From: Motiliproteus sp047622605
Lineage (GTDB): Bacteria; Pseudomonadota; Gammaproteobacteria; Pseudomonadales; Balneatricaceae
DNA: 15,926 nucleotides
Direction: 5' to 3'
NCBI GenBank assembly: GCA_047622605.1
Contig: JBLHND010000081.1
Location: forward strand, 1-15,926
Each line of letters starts with the position of its first letter. The first letter of the stretch is position 1. Positions 13,655-15,926 of the stretch are shown piece after piece. The notes beneath the pieces are model-generated. The model saw only the letters and a list, made by a program, of their open reading frames with translations, was not told the origin of the DNA and did no database searches. The position numbers and the translations under genes were made by a program.

Positions 13655-15007
13655 TCAACCCTGGCGGGCGACTTTAAGGGTGTCCGCGATCAGGAACGCC
13701 AGTTCCAGCGCCTGGTCTGCGTTCAGACGGGGATCGCAGGAGGTGTTGTAGCGGTCGGCGAGTGTCGCTTCGGTGATCTGGTAGGCACCGCCGATGCATT
13801 CGGTGACATTTTGACCCGTCATCTCAAAGTGAACACCGCCAGCACAGGTGCCTTCGGCGCGGTGTACTTCGAAAAAGCCCTTCATCTCTTTCAATACGCT
13901 GTCCACGGCCCGGGTCTTGTAGCCGTTGGCCGCAGTGATGGTATTACCGTGCATCGGATCGCAACTCCAGAGGACCTTCTGACCTTCGTTGGCGACTGCG
14001 CGTACCAGGGGTGCCAGCTTATCTTCGACCTGATCAGCCCCCATTCGGGAGATCAGATTGAGGCGTCCGGGTTCATTGTTGGGGTTGAGGACGTCGACCA
14101 GGCGCAGCAGTTCATCGGCGCTGATGCTGGGGCCAACCTTGACCCCGATCGGGTTATGGATGCCGCGCATAAATTCGATATGAGCGCCATCTAGCTGGCG
14201 GGTGCGGTCGCCAATCCAGAGCATATGCGCCGAACAGTCGTACCAGTCGTTGGTCAGGCTGTCGCGTCGAGTCAGCGCCTGCTCATAGTTAAGCAGCAGG
14301 GCTTCGTGCGAGGTGTACACGGACGTCTCGTGGAGCTGGGGGCTGTTGGCACCGCTGATCCCGCAGGCCTTCATAAAGGCCAGGGCTTGATCGATCTGGC
14401 TGGCCAGATCCTGGTATTTTTCTCCCAGCGGGCTGTTGGTGACGAAACTCTGGTTCCACTGGTGGACCTGGCGCAGGTCGGCAAAGCCGCCCTGCGCGAA
14501 GGCGCGTAACAGGTTCAGGGTCGATGCCGACTGATTATACGCCTGCAGCAGGCGTTGCGGGTCTGGTGTTCGGGAGGCGCTGGTAAAGCCGATATCGTTG
14601 ATAATATCCCCGCGGTAACTCGGCAGAACCTGGCCATCCTGGGTTTCGGTATCGGTCGAGCGGGGCTTGGCGAATTGCCCTGCCAGACGACCTACCTTGA
14701 CGACCGGGCAGCTGCCGGCAAAGGTCAGCACGACCGCCATCTGCAGCAGCACTTTAAAGGTATCGCGGATATTATCGGCATGGAACTCGGCAAAGCTCTC
14801 GGCGCAATCGCCACCCTGAAGTAGGAATGCACGACCTTCGGTCGCTTCTGCCAGCTGGTGCCTCAGGGCACGAACCTCGCCGGCAAATACCAGCGGTGGG
14901 CGACGCGCCAGAGTCGATTCGACGTCGCTGAGAGCGTGCTTATCCGTATAGGTCGGCTGTTGCAGGATCGGCTTGGTGCGCCAGCTTTCGGGAGTCCAGA
15001 GTGCCAT
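13655..15007 (-). CDS. Class II 3-deoxy-7-phosphoheptulonate (DAHP) synthase
   Basis: A 450-residue enzyme, the normal length of the plant/mycobacterial-type class II family. It condenses phosphoenolpyruvate with erythrose 4-phosphate, the first step of the shikimate pathway to aromatic amino acids, in the cytosol. Diagnostic stretches include QGGDCAESFAEF (64-75), SRTPDPQRLLQAY (145-157), GIHNPIGVKVGPS (282-294), WSCDPMHGNT (347-356) and GGVHFEMTGQNVTEC (390-404). The metal ligands match those known for M. tuberculosis DAHPS: Cys68, His353, Glu395 and Asp425. AAGGCG before the ATG supports the start. It is transcribed alone, after a terminator that separates it from metR. Feedback type cannot be judged from sequence reading. 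Confidence 0.97.
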   Translation of the reverse strand: MALWTPESWRTKPILQQPTYTDKHALSDVESTLARRPPLVFAGEVRALRHQLAEATEGRAFLLQGGDCAESFAEFHADNIRDTFKVLLQMAVVLTFAGSCPVVKVGRLAGQFAKPRSTDTETQDGQVLPSYRGDIINDIGFTSASRTPDPQRLLQAYNQSASTLNLLRAFAQGGFADLRQVHQWNQSFVTNSPLGEKYQDLASQIDQALAFMKACGISGANSPQLHETSVYTSHEALLLNYEQALTRRDSLTNDWYDCSAHMLWIGDRTRQLDGAHIEFMRGIHNPIGVKVGPSISADELLRLVDVLNPNNEPGRLNLISRMGADQVEDKLAPLVRAVANEGQKVLWSCDPMHGNTITAANGYKTRAVDSVLKEMKGFFEVHRAEGTCAGGVHFEMTGQNVTECIGGAYQITEATLADRYNTSCDPRLNADQALELAFLIADTLKVARQG

Positions 15008-15045
15008 GTTAACGCCTTATCATTGGTGCACGAGAGTGGGTGAGA

Positions 15046-15057
15046 GTAGCGCGCTAC
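15046..15057. promoter_or_regulatory. 12-bp perfect palindrome upstream of DAHP synthase
   Basis: GTAGCGCGCTAC is perfectly self-complementary and lies 38 bases before the start codon, in the leader or promoter. It is not a TyrR box (TGTAAA-N6-TTTACA). A small operator is possible, but a palindrome of this length can occur by chance. Confidence 0.35.
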
Positions 15058-15065
15058 GCGTGCAG

Positions 15066-15090
15066 AAAAATTGGGCGTAAGTTTACGCCC
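15066..15090 (-). terminator. Intrinsic terminator after metR
   Basis: Read on the minus strand, GGGCGTA and TACGCCC (arms 15073-15079 and 15084-15090) form a 7-bp GC-rich stem with a 4-base loop. The stem is followed by AATTTTTC, a five-U run. It lies about 45 bases after the metR stop and should end that transcript before the DAHP synthase gene. Confidence 0.75.
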
Positions 15091-15135
15091 TGAATAACGG
15101 CATGACTAGGAAGAAGAAGGCGGGCCGGGGGAGGC

Positions 15136-15926
15136 TTAGCTTTTGGCTGTCACCCGGATGCCGTTGAGGGTCTTAAATGACGTATCACGTGCGGTATCCA
15201 GGAAGTCGCGCATAAATTCGGCCTCGCGCTGATCTTCACGTATAGCCGCGTACAGGGTCGACCAGACGCCTTTGCTGCCAAGCTGGCAGGCGGTGACGTA
15301 TTTTCGGTCCAGGTATTCGCTCAGAGCCCAGTTGGGGAGTGCGCAAACACCTCGGCCACTGGCAACCAGTTGCATCATCATGACCGTCATCTCGGCGGTA
15401 CGCACCTGGGGGTCTATATCGGCAGGGTCAAGAAAACGGGTAAAAATATCCAGCCGGTTACGATCGACCGGATAACAGATCAGCGTTTCCTGTTCCAAAT
15501 CTTTGGGTGCTATATGGGTCTTGCGTGCGAAGCTGTGCTGGTTGGCGACAGCCAGCAGAATTTCGTAGGCAAACAGCGGTTGGTAGAAGATGCCGGTGAT
15601 CGGTTGGGGGTCGGAGGTGATGACCAGGTCCAGCTCTCCGCGGGCCAGCGCTGGCAAGGGTGAGAAATTAAAGCCGCTGGCCATATCCATCTCGACTTCG
15701 GGCCAGTTTTCTCTGAATTTGTCGATGGTCGGCATCAGCCATTGGAAACAGCTGTGGCACTCGATGGACATGTGCAGACGACCGGTCTCGCCGCCTGCCA
15801 GGCGAGCAATATCGCGTTCTGCGTTGCGTATCATCGGCAAGACCGCATCAGCCAGTGCCAGTATCCGTTGCCCGGCACTGGTAAAACAGATGGGCTTGGT
15901 CTTACGAATAAAGAGCGAACAGCTGA
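15136..15926 (-). CDS. metR: MetR, LysR-family regulator of methionine biosynthesis (partial, N-terminus outside window)
   Basis: The frame runs from the stop at 15136 through the right edge, 262 residues. By comparison with E. coli MetR about 45 N-terminal residues, most of the helix-turn-helix, are missing. The effector domain closely follows MetR: LFIRKTKPICFTSAGQRIL, then LHMSIECHSCFQWLMPTIDKF, NWPEVEMDMASGF, PALARGELDLVITSDP, LICYPVDRNRLDIFTRFLDPA and GVWSTLYAAIRE. MetR uses homocysteine as co-activator to control metE, metH and related genes. An internal ATG at 15838-15840 is not the start, because clear MetR sequence continues upstream of it. Its usual neighbour metE is not in view and may lie beyond the edge. 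Confidence 0.93.
   Translation of the reverse strand, partial: SCSLFIRKTKPICFTSAGQRILALADAVLPMIRNAERDIARLAGGETGRLHMSIECHSCFQWLMPTIDKFRENWPEVEMDMASGFNFSPLPALARGELDLVITSDPQPITGIFYQPLFAYEILLAVANQHSFARKTHIAPKDLEQETLICYPVDRNRLDIFTRFLDPADIDPQVRTAEMTVMMMQLVASGRGVCALPNWALSEYLDRKYVTACQLGSKGVWSTLYAAIREDQREAEFMRDFLDTARDTSFKTLNGIRVTAKS

Overview
The window reads as ordinary chromosomal DNA of a marine-type gammaproteobacterium, with moderate to slightly high GC and dense, tightly spaced genes. The guess at Oceanospirillales (Amphritea/Neptunomonas/Marinobacterium-like) is inference. It rests on the set of core genes seen together: class II DAHP synthase, MetR and a DUF3549 protein. There is no tRNA, rRNA, CRISPR array, phage gene or transposase gene. 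Both ends cut through a gene.

Left part (1-5147, all minus strand). From right to left this holds a tripartite tricarboxylate transporter in the unusual order tctB-tctA-tctC, then a LysR regulator, then a MocR/GabR-type regulator cut by the left edge. A 489-base AT-rich control region (5148-5636) separates tctB from a plus-strand operon (5637-8955). That operon encodes a RidA-like imine deaminase, a DadA-like FAD amino-acid dehydrogenase, an Asp/Glu-racemase-superfamily protein and a RarD-like EamA permease. Together these look like one catabolic locus. A carboxylate or amino acid is taken up by the Tct system, the racemase-like enzyme may change its configuration, the flavoenzyme oxidises it to an imino acid, and RidA hydrolyses the imine. 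Two local regulators and several dyad operators are present. The substrate cannot be read from the sequence.

Middle part (9013-11174). A standalone SagB-type nitroreductase faces a DUF3549 gene across a shared hairpin. A small GIY-YIG (UPF0213-like) gene follows, divergent from the DUF3549 gene.

Right part (11267-13586). This is the most interesting stretch: a compact four-gene operon of two paralogous DUF1538 membrane proteins, a P-II-like protein and a two-CBS protein. Gene overlaps of 1 and 4 bases point to translational coupling. I read it as a two-subunit transporter or channel of unknown substrate with two cytosolic nucleotide-sensing regulators. It is followed convergently by a class II DAHP synthase, with a 21-bp perfect inverted repeat between them, and then by metR, cut by the right edge.

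Non-coding structures of note: a four-run G-quadruplex-like tract (1949-1978), an 18-bp perfect palindrome before tctB (5178-5195), a tandem/dyad TGGTACC operator before the MocR gene (760-790), the 21-bp-arm repeat (13592-13652) with a short echo at 807-820, and a good intrinsic terminator after metR (15066-15090).
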